Positions 19,012 to 27,890 of a DNA stretch of 58,271 nucleotides are shown here, in pieces. Origin of the DNA: JAWKNZ01 sp041391425. GTDB taxonomy: Bacteria; Bdellovibrionota_B; Oligoflexia; Oligoflexales; JAWKNZ01. Positions within the stretch are counted from its first letter, which is position 1, and each line of letters opens with the position of its first letter. The DNA lies in the NCBI GenBank assembly GCA_041391425.1, contig JAWKNZ010000020.1:1-58271 (forward strand). The letters are read 5' to 3'. The position numbers and the translations under genes are program-made. The notes under the pieces were generated by a model. It saw only the letters and a list, made by a program, of their open reading frames with translations, was not told where the DNA came from and made no database searches.

Positions 19012-19166
19012 GATTCGTTAGAATTTTTTATAAAACACTTAAAAGCACCAGTAATATCTTGTTTTTGTTAGTATTTCTTTATTTGCTGGTGACGACTTAA
19101 GTAAGCAAGTCATGTTGCCGATAAAGCATTGAGTAGAAAACAGCCCAACTAAAAAAGGCAGAAGTT

Positions 19167-19904
19167 ATGATCAACCACCATAAAAAATTACTGAGATTTA
19201 TTGGCAAGAAGGAGCTTGGGTTTTCCTTAATAGGCGTGATTATCTCACTCAGTCTCATTGGAGTCATCGCCGCGATCGCCTCAAAAATGTCAACCAACAA
19301 CATGAAAGCACAAAATAGGACTGAAGAACGCTATAAGCTAGCGAGTTTAATGCGCAAAATCGAAGGCTCGGTCAACTGTGAGGAAACCCTTACTCAAAAT
19401 AGTGTGGATCCTTCCACAATAGCTTCAGGAACAAAAGTTCCCATTGATCTGTATGTAGGAGGCGCAACACCCATAAAATATATCGACAAGGTTGGCTCGA
19501 GTCTTGGCAATTTTCAAGTTTTGGCTGATGCCACTTCTGAAGGGATCGAAATTCGCGTGGCCAAGCTCAAACAACCCTTTAGCCCAGACCCCAGATCTAA
19601 GCTCTCGGCATCTTCTGCGAGCTTTAAGACAGATCCTCTTACCAGCATGGCTTGGGATTGGGCTTATAGTGATAAGGTTATAGCCTCAGAGCCGGGTACC
19701 AATGCGACAGTGTGTTATCAAGCTTCGGCAGGTGCTGTTGGGAAATATCAAATCTCTTGTGCTGGTACTGGTGGGGGAGGCATTGGAGAGTGTTGTGTGG
19801 TCAATACCATGAATGGGCTTACCAAATGTGGAAATAAAAATTCGAGTGGTAACAGCTTGGATTTGGGTGGCTCAGGTGCTGGTGGCGGTTGGAGTAATTA
19901 TTAA
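19167..19904 (+). CDS. Type IV prepilin-like (pseudopilin) protein lacking Glu5
   Basis: 245 residues. An 18-residue basic leader (MINHHKKLLRFIGKKELG) is followed by FSLIGVIISLSLIGVIAAIA, the cleavage site and hydrophobic helix of class III prepilins. Prepilin peptidase would cut after Gly18. The usual Glu at mature position 5 is Gly here, a change otherwise typical of tip-located minor pseudopilins such as GspK. The body has Cys-rich and Gly-rich C-terminal segments (GGGGIGECCVVNTMNG; GGSGAGGGWSNY). No pilus assembly ATPase or secretin is in the window. The gene lies just downstream of the IS element, which may have separated it from its promoter. Confidence 0.65.
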   Translation: MINHHKKLLRFIGKKELGFSLIGVIISLSLIGVIAAIASKMSTNNMKAQNRTEERYKLASLMRKIEGSVNCEETLTQNSVDPSTIASGTKVPIDLYVGGATPIKYIDKVGSSLGNFQVLADATSEGIEIRVAKLKQPFSPDPRSKLSASSASFKTDPLTSMAWDWAYSDKVIASEPGTNATVCYQASAGAVGKYQISCAGTGGGGIGECCVVNTMNGLTKCGNKNSSGNSLDLGGSGAGGGWSNY

Positions 19905-19930
19905 AACAGATAGGGACTATTCAAATACGC

Positions 19931-19975
19931 CATCTGAGTGAAGCGAAGGATCTCAACGTTTTAGTCGAGATCCCA
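19931..19975 (+). repeat. Solitary GAGTGAAGCGAAGGATCT-type hairpin repeat
   Basis: CTGAGTGAAGCGAAGGATCT followed by CAACGTTTTAGTCGAGATCC forms a weak hairpin. The same motif (with AAACG) recurs at 52061-52080 and on both arms of the hairpin at 52825-52892. Here it follows the prepilin-like gene. Confidence 0.55.
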
Positions 19976-20070
19976 CCGCCATAAAAAAAACTTCAGGAGG
20001 ACACCTCCAGACCAATTCAGACCCCAAAACAAGTCCCTAGCAAAACTTCTAAATCTGATCTGAAAAAATT

Positions 20071-20583
20071 ATGAGACTTTCTATATTTTTACTTATTACC
20101 ATCACTATTTTCTTACTTGGGTGCCCTGAGGAAGACTCATGTAAAGACAAAATTCAAAAAGGAGTGAAAATATTAGTAAACGGTAGCTCTATGAAACCAA
20201 CATTTTTATCTGGAAAATCCTATCCCTTTCATATAGGACCATTTGCTTGTCTTAAACCACAAGTAAACGAAATCGTCGCCTTTGAACACTCTAAAACTCG
20301 CTATGTCAAACGAATAGCTGCAGTTCCAGGGGATAAAATTTGGCTTAACCAACAGCATCATTTAGTGGTCAACGGCACACTGCTTAAAGATAAATGGAAA
20401 CAACCTTATGCTTACTCACAGGACAGCTGGCAATTCGTATCAAAACAGCTCATCGACGGAAGGGTTATCCCCTCAGGCAGATACCTTTTAACCACAGATT
20501 ATGCACTTGGAGGATCAGATAGCCGCATCTTTGGTTTGATTAATTTCTTCACGATCAAAGGGATTTATCGCCCCTTTGATTAG
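20071..20583 (+). CDS. Signal peptidase I-family (S26) protein with a lipobox
   Basis: 170 residues. Box B NGSSMKPTF carries the Ser nucleophile (Ser40), RYVKRIAAVPGD carries the general-base Lys80, and GGSDSRIFG is box E of the S26 family. The protein is therefore probably an active Ser/Lys protease cutting exported or mobile-element-type substrates. The N terminus, MRLSIFLLITITIFLLGC, ends in a lipobox-like LLGC (Cys18) instead of the usual plain transmembrane anchor, so it may be a lipoprotein. It is much shorter than housekeeping LepB and closer in size to TraF-like peptidases. It lies about 165 bp after the prepilin-like gene; partnership is only a guess. Confidence 0.75.
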   Translation: MRLSIFLLITITIFLLGCPEEDSCKDKIQKGVKILVNGSSMKPTFLSGKSYPFHIGPFACLKPQVNEIVAFEHSKTRYVKRIAAVPGDKIWLNQQHHLVVNGTLLKDKWKQPYAYSQDSWQFVSKQLIDGRVIPSGRYLLTTDYALGGSDSRIFGLINFFTIKGIYRPFD

Positions 20584-20638
20584 CAATGCTCTGATGGCAG
20601 GGCCGCCTTAAAAATGTTATGATTCAAGAATATCTCTA

Positions 20639-20817
20639 GGGCGTGTTGACGTTTCATTTTCGTAGCGAGAGACAAATACTTGAAAGTCGCAACTAGGAAG
20701 GGTTTCAAAAATTACCGGAGGTGTACTAAATGTACATTGAGGATAATTTTTGAAACCCTGACAACGTTGTGACTCAAGGGTTTGGCTCGTAGTAGGAAAT
20801 GAAACGTCAACACGCCC
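20639..20817. repeat. Palindromic miniature element, family A (179 bp)
   Basis: Perfect 21-bp terminal inverted repeats (GGGCGTGTTGACGTTTCATTT, the second copy inverted at 20797-20817), flanked by TA on both sides (CTAG at each junction). An inner 15-bp perfect stem GGGTTTCAAAAATTA / TAATTTTTGAAACCC encloses GTGTACTAAATGTACATTGAGGA. No coding capacity. The end resembles that of the IS5-like remnant at 4025, so an IS5-type transposase may have moved it. It sits between two convergent genes. Confidence 0.85.
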
Positions 20818-21095
20818 TAGTCAATCATAGGATTCTTTTCATCAAATCCTGCAACAGGTTTTCCAGCCAATGCGCCAAAGGTATTCTCACGGAATTTAGA
20901 AACCATCTTTTTTACCTGTTTTACTTGAACTTCTGACAGAACTTTAACTGCACGAGAAGGCATCACTGCCTCATAGCTTCGATGTGAAGAGTGGTTTTCA
21001 ATCAACGATACCTTCGCCTCACCAATCGCAAAGGCATCTTTTTCTGCAATTAACAATACGCTTACAATAACGCTGACGATCATTAGACTACGCAT
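20817..21095 (-). CDS. Small exported protein, 3' end at a palindromic element
   Basis: 92 residues: a signal peptide (MRSLMIVSVIVSVLLIAEKDAFA, probable cut after AFA) and a 70-residue hydrophilic mature part (VKVLSEVQVKQVKKMVSKFRENTF). I recognise no family. The stop codon TAG is formed by the CTAG junction with the family A element, so the original C terminus may have been cut off by that insertion. No close neighbour shares its strand. Confidence 0.5.
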   Translation of the reverse strand: MRSLMIVSVIVSVLLIAEKDAFAIGEAKVSLIENHSSHRSYEAVMPSRAVKVLSEVQVKQVKKMVSKFRENTFGALAGKPVAGFDEKNPMID

Positions 21096-21716
21096 AGCTT
21101 AATCCCCTCTTCGCAATTACCAAAGACACCTCGCTGCTCTAAACATAAAACAGAGCGGTGGCCATTATCTAATGGCAGATATTCCACTATGAGTATTAAA
21201 TACGGTAAGAATAAGCCAGGCAGAAAAAATACACTACCCTCAAATATCTCATTCAAAATGTTCGGAAAAAAAATAAAAAACTTTAGAATATGCCACAATA
21301 CCACAGAAATTCTAGTATGTTACATAGGTCCATTGTCTGATAATCTTACTCAACGGGCTGAGAAAAATCAGCGATAATGTCTCGTATTAATAGAGAAGGG
21401 ATTATGTCACCTTTCTCGTTAGTTAACTATTTGAATAGATATTTGTTTTTATTTGTCACTAGGTAATTTTGTAGAAGAAAAATCCCCTGAATTTAGATAG
21501 CATTTTCAAAAGCAAAAAAAACAGAAGAAGCATATTCAAGAGAAGTAGTTTTAGTATACCAAAGAAATTGGAGTTATGCACACATCAAAAGGAGAGACTT
21601 TCCCTCAAGGCATTCGAAGGAAAACCACCCCCTCGGCATATTTATGCGACTGAGGTTTCAGAGTTATCTGAACCACTAGTCTTACGGACCCTGTTTTTAT
21701 TTAAGCAAATCCTCAG
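21096..21716. other. No recognisable gene
   Basis: About 620 bp with only short frames, none with a family signature, signal peptide plus ribosome site, or codon use like its neighbours. Probably eroded coding sequence or spacer. Confidence 0.45.
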
Positions 21717-22162
21717 CTATAATTTTTCGTCTACAGCTTGAAATATTTTGTCAAAAAACTGCCTGTGGATTGGCTCGTCTGCACGTTTAAGCTGTAAATG
21801 CTCTGATTCAAACTTAACCCTAGGAGATATAAACCTACCTTTAATTTGTAAATTTGAAAAATTAATACGGGCTGGCTTGATTTCGAGGCTTCTTCGGGGT
21901 GGGTTTTTTAAAAACTCGAGCTTTTGGTTGCGGAAAATTAAAATCAGGAGCTTTAGGGTCCTTCATATATTTGCTGTCACTAGGCACTTTAGCATTGTCT
22001 GGTATAATTTTAGAGGTTTGTATCCCTCATTGCCTTCAATCACATAAACCCTTTCACCTATGGGGGTAGGGTTGCGGCCAAAGCCATATCCTTGTTAAAT
22101 TGGTTAGAAAAAAGTGTAAAAAGTCCTGTAAAATAAAATAAATAAGTAATGCCTTTATCCAT
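21717..22162 (-). pseudogene. Decayed small exported protein gene
   Basis: From the ATG at 22160-22162 a signal-like start (MDKGITYLFYFTGLFTLFSN) runs to a stop. The protein is then recovered by switching frames: GFGRNPTPIGERVYVIEGNE, then IPDNAKVPSDSKYMKDPKAP plus FPQPKARVFKKPTPKKPRNQ, and finally INFSNLQIKGRFISPRVKFE and ADEPIHRQFFDKIFQAVDEK to a TAG at 21717-21719. About three frame changes are needed. I do not recognise the family. The proline/lysine-rich middle and the ending (LQIKGR...PRVKFE...RRQFF-like) suggest a periplasmic component related to trans-envelope machinery, but this is a weak inference. Confidence 0.5.
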
Positions 22163-22619
22163 TATTTTCACATGCCTCTCTTAAGCATTGAAAGAAAAAC
22201 AAACGTAGTTCGAATAGATTTCCCGTACTACCAAACTTGGGATCGGTAAATTAATGAATTATCTTTAAATTTATGGAAGTTATTTTTTATAGGGTTGGTA
22301 TTTGCCTCCCAGCGGAGACTTAATGAGAATAGAGTTCAAAAAGCTAATACTATCATGTCTTCTATCACAGTCAATTATAGGGCAAACGCACAAAACACAA
22401 AAATCTCGGCAAGAAAGACCCACCTAATTTTCTCTGCGATTTTTAGCCATTGTGACTTTTCAGGTGGCTTCTGATAAGCTTATAAAGTGCGAAAAGTTTA
22501 TATCCCATCCAATCACGTTGTTTTGATAAATATAATTTTTAAAAAAATTTTCTTCAATTCTTGACTGCTTAGATTAGAGACAGAACTGCATAGGAAACAC
22601 CTTTGAAAGAATATCAAAA
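22163..22619. other. Intergenic region with a possible pilin-like fragment
   Basis: No intact gene. A plus-strand frame from about 22274 to 22472 reads LWKLFFIGLVFASQ, then NANTIM-like and YRANAQNTKISARKTHLIFS, ending in TGA. Its spacing of hydrophobic head, N/Q-rich turn and later Cys faintly resembles the prepilin-like protein at 19167, but it lacks a leader and is unsupported by a ribosome site. The last 60 bp before 22620 are AT-rich and probably hold the promoter of the FHA gene. Confidence 0.3.
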
Positions 22620-24204
22620 ATGGCACAATTAATAGTCGAAAGAGGCGCCAATAAAGGTACGAGGTATGCAATTGAATCTTTTCCCGCAACCATTGGACGG
22701 GATAAAAGTAATTCAATCGTCATAGAAGATATTGAAAGTAGTCGCTTTCATATGCGCATAAAAAAACGTGGCCGCCTTTATATTTTAGAAGATCTTGAAA
22801 GTAAAAATGGTACATATATTAACGGCGATAAAGTCTTAAATTCCATATTAAAAAATGGCGACAAAATTCTTATTGGTGATACAGAATTACTATTTGTCGC
22901 TTCCGCCCCAGGTATAAAGCTAGCTAGAGAAATTCTTGACTTCAATATGCTAGTGACTGAAAAATTGGGATTAGAAGGCCCAATCCGCATTGATGGTCAT
23001 ATCGATGATTTAAATTTTCGCCCAGTCAGACTTAATTCGCTCTCTGTTGCTAACACCCCTAGTACTGATCTAAAAGATTCGAAAAAAATATTCGATCTAC
23101 ACGGAAATATATTAGTTATAGAAGATTTAGAAGAAGCAGCTAATGCATTTCTAAAATCTATTGGCCAAATCGCCCCCTCAATATCACGAGGAGCATTTTT
23201 TATTTGGGTCGAAGCCAACCGCCATCTACTTCCGATTGCCTCGCGTCAATTTGGCAAGCACAAAAAACCATTTTTACTCAGCCAAAGGTCATTAGAAGAT
23301 ACTCTTTCAAGGCATCAAGGAATTATCCTTCAATCTGACAACCCCCAAACCACTCATAGCACCTCTGCAAATAGAATAGTCTTGCCCATGTTACAAAGTG
23401 GAAAAGCTATCTGCGTTATACATTTAGAAGCAGATAATATGAAGGCTAATATCGCGCAGCATGAAATTGACCTGATTCAAGCTTTCATAAGGTGCAGTGC
23501 TCCAAGCTTTGATAGCCTGCTGTTGAGAAAAGAAATTGATGCTTGGATGGTTGGAATGGTAGAAACTGTCATAGCAACGATCGAAGCAAAAGATACCTAT
23601 ACTGTCGGACATTCAGAGAGAGTCTGTCGCTATTCAATGGCAATAGCAGACGAGCTAAAACTAAACCGGGAAACAAAAAAGATGCTCATGGTGAGCTCAC
23701 TTTGCCATGACATCGGAAAAATTGGTATTCCAGATTCAATTTTAAAGAAAGCGTCGCTTCTCTCTGCTGACGAGTATGAAGAAATGAAACTACATCCTAC
23801 AATCGGGGCAGATATAATTAGTCATATGCCCAATGCCAATAGATTTCTCTCTGGAGTGAAATACCATCATGAAAAATGGGATGGCACTGGATATCCTGAA
23901 GGACTTGTTGGAGAAGATATCCCATTTTGGAAGAATCGTTGCGGTTGCTGACGTATTTGACGCGATGATATCAGGAAGATCATATTCAGGGTTTATCGAT
24001 GAATCAAATGCCGTTGAAAAAATAATGAAGGAGAGGGACCTATTTGATCCTGAAATTATAAAAGCTTTAGAACGAGCTTGGGATAATGGTTCTCTTACTC
24101 AACGCACATCGACACAAAGCCAGGAAAGCCCCCTAAAGATGGGGATGAAACAGCTGGACATGATCTGCGTAATTTTCATCCGAAAGAAAAAAGTGATGCC
24201 ATAG
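22620..24204 (+). CDS. FHA - GAF-like - HD-GYP signalling protein, frameshifted near its end
   Basis: Residues 1-95 are an FHA phosphothreonine-binding domain (FPATIGRDKSNSIVI, SSRFHMRI, LEDLESKNGTYINGDKV). About 140-310 look like a GAF-type sensor. An HD-GYP domain follows: TVGHSERVCRYSMAIAD, then CHDIGKIGIPDSIL, then YHHEKWDGTGYPEGL. HD-GYP domains hydrolyse c-di-GMP. The first frame ends at 23951 and the sequence GRIVAVADVFDAMISGRSYS continues in the +1 frame to 24204. The break is at the T4 run near 23921-23924 (IPF then GRI). Relative to the family one base is extra or two are missing. All catalytic motifs lie before the break, so activity may survive. It lies 166 bp upstream of the tolQ-like gene. 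Confidence 0.85.
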
Positions 24205-24370
24205 GAAAATCATGCATAATGCTTTGCCTATTTAAAAATAATATTAAAACTACGTGATATTTATATCTGTTAACCAGTTTTTACAAGGCAACAAAAATCG
24301 ATTAATACCGGATATCTAGCAAAATCATTTATAATACCTTTATGATGCATTTATTTTGAGGAAATAATTT

Positions 24371-25164
24371 ATGTGGGGAGAAATCGCAAGAAGCCTCCAG
24401 TTTGGCAATGGCTACATGATAGCAATGATAGTATTTATGTTTATTGCCATAGTTATTATTATCGAACGTCTGGTTATGCTGCAGTATGTCTTCAATCTAA
24501 ACTTCTCTAAATTTCTTATTAATTTAAAGAAAATGGTTGCTTCGAACGATCTAGACCGAGCCATCAATTTATGCAAAAGCATTCGAAACACCTCCTGCCA
24601 AAAATTGCACTTAGAGCATTAGAAGCGGCAGAAACAGATCCAACGACTGTGAGAGGAACTATTGAAGAAGAGGCCGTCGAATTTCTTCCCCGCGTTGAGT
24701 CAAGATTGGCTGTTTTACCAGCTTTGGCGACTTTAGTCCTACTCGTAGGAATTCTAGGGACTATTGATGGCTTATGGGGGGCTTTCCATTCAATCGATGT
24801 CTTAGATACCGCGAAAAAGCAAGCTTCGTTAGCATCTGGTATTGCAGGCTCTCTTAATCCCACAGCACTTGGGCTTATCACTTGTATGTTAATTTTAACG
24901 TTCCATCAATTGCTTAAAGGATCAGCTGTACGCTTAACTGATCGAATTCAATACGGAGTTACAGTACTTAATAATCTCTTAATCCCTCCTGAAGTAGCAA
25001 CTTATGTCGCCGCAGCTCCAATGGACCACCAAGTTACGGCAAGTAGAGATTCTCATGAGGATGACTATAACAACACTGCCCACATGAATGAAGCCGAAGA
25101 GGACGATGATGCATTCGATGACGCTACAGTCGAAGATATCAAAGATGAAGAGGAAATCATTTAG
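24371..25164 (+). CDS. MotA/TolQ/ExbB proton-channel family protein, frameshifted
   Basis: About 264 residues once two frames are joined: 24371-24622 gives the first membrane helix (MIAMIVFMFIAIVIIIERLV) and NDLDRAINLCKS, and the -1 frame to 25164 gives LPKIALRALEAA, then LATLVLLVGILGTIDGLWGA and GIAGSLNPTALGLITCMLIL. The last two are the TolQ/ExbB helices 2 and 3 that line the proton path. The break lies between about 24575 and 24600. The C terminus is very acidic (EAEEDDDAFDDATVEDIKDE). ATG 24371 has AGGA upstream. The protein would power an envelope-spanning machine with the two ExbD-like proteins encoded next. Confidence 0.82.
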
Positions 25165-25669
25165 CAGTGAATGCTATATGGCATGCATTTCCTTATCGTT
25201 AATTGGTTTCTTTTCGATAATAATATTTTGCCTCCGCATTCCTTCAATGGCATGGAGCCATGGGATCGTTGAAAGCCAATTCCCTGTAATGCAGGTAGAG
25301 CACGATCCACTTTTAATAAACAATAAAAGCATCACAATTCAATCAACAATTACAAAGAACACACCAGCGCTGATTCTGACAACTGAATTTTTTTTCTTCG
25401 GAAAATTAGAAGCTTTTACAGATGATTTTTCAAATGTAAGAGACAAATTTTACATTTCACATATCGATGGAGAGCCTCAAATTTCTCAACTTATTGAGAC
25501 TATGTCCAAATGGAAAGATAAATTTGTTACAAAAACAGATGAGGGCGGCGATCTTGTCGTCTTCTTGCCAAATGCAGATGTGCCGCTACCTATTGTGGTT
25601 CAATTAATGCATTGGCTCAAGCAGTCAAAGTTATTTAATGAAATAGTTCTTGCAAGCGATTTAATCTAA
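25145..25669 (+). CDS. Divergent ExbD/TolR-like protein (first copy)
   Basis: 174 residues from the ATG at 25145, which overlaps the TolQ-like stop by 20 nt; a longer upstream start at 25088 would run inside the tolQ-like gene. One membrane helix (ISLSLIGFFSIIIFCLRI) precedes a periplasmic domain ending in GGDLVVFLPNADVPLPIVV and LMHWLKQSKLFNEIVLAS, the beta-alpha-beta end typical of ExbD/TolR. The helix lacks the conserved Asp that carries protons in ExbD/TolR, so on its own it may not complete a proton path. Position directly after TolQ and before a second ExbD-like gene supports the assignment. Confidence 0.65.
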   Translation: MKRKSFSSECYMACISLSLIGFFSIIIFCLRIPSMAWSHGIVESQFPVMQVEHDPLLINNKSITIQSTITKNTPALILTTEFFFFGKLEAFTDDFSNVRDKFYISHIDGEPQISQLIETMSKWKDKFVTKTDEGGDLVVFLPNADVPLPIVVQLMHWLKQSKLFNEIVLASDLI

Positions 25670-25688
25670 GTTAGAAAGTTTTAATATA

Positions 25689-26216
25689 ATGCCAAAAAAC
25701 CGAGCTAATCAAAGTATTGTTGCGAATGCATTTTCCAGGCAAATAGATCGGCTAACATCTCATCCTTCCTGGTTTCCTTATCCGGCATTTATCGGATTTG
25801 GGCTTGCTATTATGCTAATTGGCGATGTTTTTTTTGGATTAAATCCAAGGGTTGGAAATCCTGCAGAGGCAATGTATTTCAACGCTAAGGAACTACAAGA
25901 AGGTGGTATTTGGATTTCAACTTTAGTAAAGGACAACAACATTATCGTAACAACAGAGGACCATAAGGTATTTAATATCCCATTAGGATCAAGAGATAGT
26001 AATTCTATTGAAGATCTTACGAATTATTTTAAAGATCAAACGTTAGATAGATTTCTAAGCGTTGGCCTAGCAAAAAAAACTTCGCTGATAGAATCAATGG
26101 TTATTATTTCTGCTGATCAACGATTACAATATGGTCATATCAAGCCAGTATTACTTGCCATTGCAAATGCTGGAATATCTCGCTACGGATTCGAAACAAA
26201 ACAACTTAAGAATTAA
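25689..26216 (+). CDS. ExbD/TolR-like protein (second copy)
   Basis: 175 residues. One transmembrane helix at about 31-50 (YPAFIGFGLAIMLIGDVFFG), with an Asp only near its periplasmic end. The periplasmic domain is SMVIISADQRLQYGHIKPVL, then LAIANAGISRYGFE, which matches the ExbD C-terminal signature (ISAD..v.yg.v..v...a...G). It starts 20 bp after the first ExbD-like gene and ends 4 bp before the AgmX-like gene. Pairs of unequal ExbD proteins with one TolQ are common in myxobacterial-type envelope motors. Which copy carries the functional acidic residue is unclear. Confidence 0.72.
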   Translation: MPKNRANQSIVANAFSRQIDRLTSHPSWFPYPAFIGFGLAIMLIGDVFFGLNPRVGNPAEAMYFNAKELQEGGIWISTLVKDNNIIVTTEDHKVFNIPLGSRDSNSIEDLTNYFKDQTLDRFLSVGLAKKTSLIESMVIISADQRLQYGHIKPVLLAIANAGISRYGFETKQLKN

Positions 26217-26219
26217 GAC

Positions 26220-27890
26220 ATGAAACAGAATCATGAAATAAAAATTAAAATCCTTCAAAACGGCCATCCAATAGCCGAATGTGATAAAACATTAAAACGC
26301 AACCTTAATATCAGTATCACTTCAAATTATACTGGCGATCTTTCTATCCCTCTATATCCTCTAGTCTCTAACATCAATCTTTTTAAAGAGAAAAAAGGAA
26401 TATTATATTTAAACATAGAACAACCATGGTCTGGCCTTGTTACATCAAAAGGTGATCCTCTACACCTAGATGAAAAAAAACGAAGCTCAAAACAAATTCC
26501 TCTCAGACTTAATGATTACGGATCAATTTACCTTCGTGATCTGAGAGTTTTATTTCGCATTGTTGCAAAAAAGAAAAAAAGCAAAACCACCACAAAAAAA
26601 ATAAAGGGATATAAAAGTAAAATTTCAGATAACTTCTTTGCAAATCACCTTGAAGCAAAGGGTTTTTCAGTGGCTTTTTTCATTGCGTGTATTTGTTTAG
26701 CGTCATTTATTTTTATATTATTTAACTTCCATAAAGATAAGCCTAAGGAATTTTCATCCCTTTCAAAAACCTATACTATCCCTTTTATTAACTATGGTCA
26801 TTTAAAGCTTGCACCAGAAGCTTTACAAAATAATATAGACCGACAAAATATGATTAAGTCAACAATCGATTACTACAATGCCTTGACGGAAGTTCTCATA
26901 GGTTGGGATGAAGTTGAGCAGAGTGAACTTGTACATAAAAGTACAATTGATCGTTATAAAAAGATCTATGATTTATACCATGATCAAATCCAAAAAGCCT
27001 ATAAAAATCAAGAACAAAAAAATAAAAAACAGCTATCTGACGAAGCTAAAGGCACTATGTTTATCCCATCTGTTGCCGGTTCATCTTTCACCCAAAAGCT
27101 ATTGGGACTCAACAATCGACTTGAAAATATCCATCTGGCACTGCAAACAAGATATGAAAACAGAAGAAGAATAGCAGAAATTTTTCCAAAGGATGAGCCT
27201 TACGATTGGACAAACTATCAGCAAATCAACAACAACAAACGAACATTTGCAAACGAAATTCTTTCTAAAATAAGGGTATTCGATGGACTTACTAATGAAG
27301 AACATATGTATGCAGTGGCGAATAATTTGGCAGCTGAAGCTCAAGAGATTCAAGATATATTATTCAATAAAGAAGAATATCTTACTGATACTAATGTGAT
27401 TAAAGAAATAAAAATCTCTAATGAAATATCATATGCTTCATTTATCAATTCTAGTGAGGCCTTGATACGTGACAGTAAAATTGGAAAAATTAATGCATCA
27501 AAATTTAATACTGTTCACAAACAAATCATAAAGGAGCCTCTGATAGGAAAAATAGATCCTTCATTAATTCAAAATACTGTAAAAGAAAAACAGTTTGAGC
27601 TACAAATATGCTACAATCTAGCGCTACGCCGTAATCACCGCACACAGGGTGAAATGAGCTGGCAATGGCGCATTGATACGCGTGGGCATATTTCAGACCT
27701 TACTTTAAAAACAAGTACTATAAATGATAGCAAAATGATTGATTGTATTCGTCGAAAAATGGCTCAATGGAAATTTCCTAGGCCCAAAAGGGGTAGCGTT
27801 GAAGTAACCCATTCCTTCCAATTTTCCCCGCAATTTTCTCGAAAATTTTCAAGACAATTCTCTACAGATGAAAATGAGGATAGCCTTTGA
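26220..27890 (+). CDS. AgmX/PglI C-terminal-domain (TonB-like) protein
   Basis: 556 residues. An N-terminal cytoplasmic beta-rich region (1-115) is followed by a Lys-rich linker (about 116-133), a transmembrane helix at about 149-170 (FSVAFFIACICLASFIFILF), a long charged helical region (220-400), and a C-terminal domain around 455-545 with LQICYNLALRRNHRTQGEMS, then WRIDTRGHISDLTLKTSTIN and CIRRKMAQWKFPRP. This C-terminal pattern (C...AL......G.....W.I...G.......S.......C......W.FP) is the AgmX/PglI domain, TonB-like in role, described from myxobacterial gliding/envelope systems. With TolQ and two ExbD proteins immediately upstream it would transmit force across the periplasm. It overlaps the RNase J start by 4 nt. 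Confidence 0.78.
   Translation: MKQNHEIKIKILQNGHPIAECDKTLKRNLNISITSNYTGDLSIPLYPLVSNINLFKEKKGILYLNIEQPWSGLVTSKGDPLHLDEKKRSSKQIPLRLNDYGSIYLRDLRVLFRIVAKKKKSKTTTKKIKGYKSKISDNFFANHLEAKGFSVAFFIACICLASFIFILFNFHKDKPKEFSSLSKTYTIPFINYGHLKLAPEALQNNIDRQNMIKSTIDYYNALTEVLIGWDEVEQSELVHKSTIDRYKKIYDLYHDQIQKAYKNQEQKNKKQLSDEAKGTMFIPSVAGSSFTQKLLGLNNRLENIHLALQTRYENRRRIAEIFPKDEPYDWTNYQQINNNKRTFANEILSKIRVFDGLTNEEHMYAVANNLAAEAQEIQDILFNKEEYLTDTNVIKEIKISNEISYASFINSSEALIRDSKIGKINASKFNTVHKQIIKEPLIGKIDPSLIQNTVKEKQFELQICYNLALRRNHRTQGEMSWQWRIDTRGHISDLTLKTSTINDSKMIDCIRRKMAQWKFPRPKRGSVEVTHSFQFSPQFSRKFSRQFSTDENEDSL

Noticed and set aside
20639..20817. Intrinsic terminator between the two convergent genes
   Set aside because: It could act as one, but the 21-bp perfect terminal repeats and CTAG/TA junctions identify a transposed element.
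22513..22716. Minus-strand frame overlapping the FHA gene start
   Set aside because: Antisense to the FHA domain, no ribosome site, no similarity.
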